Part shown: one piece after another, positions 62,254-64,000 of the stretch
How positions within the stretch are numbered: position 1 is the stretch's first letter
Layout: each line of letters opens with the position of its first letter
Origin: Deinococcus humi
GTDB taxonomy: Bacteria > Deinococcota > Deinococci > Deinococcales > Deinococcaceae
Direction: 5' to 3'
DNA length: 64,000 nucleotides
Assembly: GCF_014201875.1 (NCBI RefSeq)
Contig: NZ_JACHFL010000013.1
Span: forward strand, 84,517-148,516
Notes under the pieces: model-generated
Told to the model about the DNA's origin: nothing
The model's database searches: none
What the model saw: only the letters and a program-made list of their open reading frames with translations
Translations under genes and position numbers: made by a program

Positions 62254-63660
62254 ATGACCACTTCCGAGAGTGCAAGACCTATGCAGGCCACCTTCGAGTT
62301 GCGCAGTCCGTCGAGCAGCGAAGTGATCGCTCAGATTCCCGATCACGGCGCTGCCGAGGCTGTGGCCGCTGCAAACCGCGCCGTTGCGGCTTTCGCGACG
62401 TGGCGCAGCACCACTGCCTACGCCCGGGCCGCGCTGCTGCGCCGGTTCTTTGACCTGATGCTCCGCGACGAACAGGACATCGCTGTGTTGATCGCCCGCG
62501 AAATGGGCAAGCCCGTCACCGAGGCGCTGGGAGAGGTCCGCTACGCCGCCTCCTTTCTCGAGTGGTACGCCGAGGAGGCCAAGCGTATCTTCGGCGACAT
62601 CGTGCCCAGTCAGGTGCCGGGCAAGCGCCTGCTGGTGACGCACGAACCGGTGGGGCCGGTATATGCGGTCACCCCCTGGAATTTTCCTGCGGCGATGGCG
62701 ACGCGCAAGATCGCCCCCGCGCTGGCCGCTGGCTGTACAGTCATCCTCAAACCTGCCGAGCAGTCCCCGCTCACGGCCCTCAAGATGCGTGATCTGTGGA
62801 CCGAGGCGGAGGGGCCGGCTGACACCTTCCAGGTCATCACCGCCAGCGATCCCGTGGTCATCACAAAGGTGATGATGGACGACGCCCGGATCCGCAAGGT
62901 GACCTTCACCGGCAGTACAGAGGTGGGACGGTTGCTGGCAGCGCAGGCGGCCCCCACCCTCAAACGGGTGTCGCTGGAACTCGGCGGCCACGCCCCGTAC
63001 CTGATCTTCGCCGACGCCGATCTGGACCAGGCGGTGGCTGACGTGATCGCCTGCAAGTTCCGCAATGCAGGGCAGACCTGCGTGTGTACCAACCGCATCT
63101 ACGTTCAGCGCGAGATCCTGGAGGCGTTTACCGCCCGATTGACGAAGGCGGTGGGGGCGCTGAAGGTGGGTGATCCACTGGACCGGGAGACGCAGATCGG
63201 CCCGCTGGTGGACGGCCAGGGTCTGGAGAAGGTGAAGCGGCATGTAGAGGACGCAGTGACTCAGGGCGCAGTAGTGGCAATTGGTGGTGAGGCAGGCGAC
63301 GGTCTGTACTTCCAGCCCACCGTCCTGACGGGCGTGACCTCCGACATGCTGGTGATGCGGGAAGAGACCTTCGGTCCTGTGGCTCCGCTGCTCGCCTTTG
63401 ATACGGAAGACGAGGCAGTCCAGGCGGCGAACGATACCGAGTTTGGCCTCGCCGCGTACCTCTGGACAACCGACCTGAACCGCGCCTTCCGCGTCAGCGA
63501 ACGGTTGGAGTACGGCATCATCGGCCTGAACGATCCGGTGCCGAGCACCGCTCAGGCCCCTTTTGGCGGCGTCAAACAGAGTGGGTATGGGCGGGAGGGT
63601 GGTCACTGGGGGATTCAGGAGTACCTGAATACCAAGTACCTGAGCATGACCGTGCGCTGA
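62254..63660 (+). CDS. gabD: NAD(P)-dependent succinate-semialdehyde dehydrogenase-type aldehyde dehydrogenase
   Basis: The 468-aa protein has the aldehyde dehydrogenase motifs T-P-W-N-F-P (about 144), F-T-G-S-T-E-V-G (about 220), catalytic Glu in L-E-L-G-G-H-A-P (about 243) and the nucleophile Cys in N-A-G-Q-T-C-V-C (about 277). It fits the GabD subfamily, which oxidises succinate semialdehyde in GABA breakdown. A TACCAT -10 box ends 6 bases before the ATG, so the gene is probably leaderless. No other GABA gene is adjacent. Confidence 0.93.
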   Translation: MTTSESARPMQATFELRSPSSSEVIAQIPDHGAAEAVAAANRAVAAFATWRSTTAYARAALLRRFFDLMLRDEQDIAVLIAREMGKPVTEALGEVRYAASFLEWYAEEAKRIFGDIVPSQVPGKRLLVTHEPVGPVYAVTPWNFPAAMATRKIAPALAAGCTVILKPAEQSPLTALKMRDLWTEAEGPADTFQVITASDPVVITKVMMDDARIRKVTFTGSTEVGRLLAAQAAPTLKRVSLELGGHAPYLIFADADLDQAVADVIACKFRNAGQTCVCTNRIYVQREILEAFTARLTKAVGALKVGDPLDRETQIGPLVDGQGLEKVKRHVEDAVTQGAVVAIGGEAGDGLYFQPTVLTGVTSDMLVMREETFGPVAPLLAFDTEDEAVQAANDTEFGLAAYLWTTDLNRAFRVSERLEYGIIGLNDPVPSTAQAPFGGVKQSGYGREGGHWGIQEYLNTKYLSMTVR

Positions 63661-63686
63661 GCCCAGGCAGGCTGCACTACAGCTGA

Positions 63687-63728
63687 AGGTCCATGACGTG
63701 TTCCCGCATGTCATGGACCTTCTCTCTT
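63687..63728 (+). terminator. Terminator hairpin after gabD
   Basis: AGGTCCATGAC (63687-63697) pairs with GTCATGGACCT (63710-63720) around 12 bases and is followed by TCTCTCTT, a moderate T-rich tail. Confidence 0.7.
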
Positions 63729-63912
63729 CAACATGGAAGTGCAGTGTTGAGACGGCGAGGCCTGCGGGCCATGGCTGTTGCTCCGATATCCAGCCAAGAG
63801 CTCCTGATCTCGCATGATCAGAAATCCGCTCTCAGACGCAGCTTCTCTGATTCGAAGGCCTCCAAAAATCCACCTTGCGGATCAACTCGCACGGACATCG
63901 CGAGGGGGGGGG

Positions 63913-64000
<88 letters not shown>

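Overview
The window looks like Deinococcus chromosome. Coding density and GC are high. Several genes appear leaderless: a TANNNT -10 box ends 5-7 bases before the start codon. The gene content fits the genus: an SLH-domain envelope protein, the Deinococcus-Thermus style large RpoC, RecJ, DUF305 proteins and arsenic genes. Species cannot be read from the sequence.

Bases 1-14110 are an accessory metal-resistance region. It starts with the tail of a copper P1B ATPase, then a Csp3-like 18-cysteine copper-storage protein, two DUF305 proteins and an OmpR-type two-component system. A shared direct-repeat site lies upstream of the copper-storage gene and of one DUF305 gene. Next come arsR-arsC-arsB, a second arsC and a metallophosphoesterase. 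A second transcription unit holds a MarR regulator, an ArsN2-DUF6428 fusion and an MFS exporter. An arsR fragment, a SRAP (YedK/HMCES) gene and a tyrosine integrase follow. The integrase lies next to the 3' end of tRNA-Arg(CCU), the usual layout of an integrated island whose other end is outside the window.

Bases 14239-31175 look mostly like core genome. They hold a three-gene cluster of unknown function (a roadblock-like protein, an exported membrane protein and a coiled-coil protein), then tsaE, homoserine dehydrogenase, prfA with a possible upstream leader ORF, a Nudix hydrolase, a PP-loop ATPase and greA. After these come an HD-domain protein, an enoyl-CoA hydratase, an SLH/coiled-coil/collagen-like/beta-barrel envelope protein, a LapA-like protein with recJ, and an S66 peptidase.

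Bases 31356-48450 are a peptide/amide uptake and catabolism region. A complete dipeptide-type ABC transporter is followed by a GntR regulator, a creatininase-family amidohydrolase, a ketopantoate-reductase-like enzyme, an SDR, an M20 dipeptidase, an M32 carboxypeptidase and a second SDR. Nine consecutive junctions in this run are 4-base stop/start overlaps. A FadR-type regulator with a good operator then leads a second transporter that has a binding protein and two permeases but no ATPases.

Bases 48539-64000 hold an acyl-CoA dehydrogenase, then rpoB and rpoC. A small two-helix membrane-protein ORF sits between rpoB and rpoC and overlaps the rpoC start by 4 bases. The rest is a second acyl-CoA dehydrogenase-like gene, a small hypothetical protein, a prenyltransferase-repeat protein, a phosphodiester-glycosidase-like lipoprotein, a succinate-semialdehyde dehydrogenase-type enzyme, and the promoter and first codons of a gene that leaves the window.
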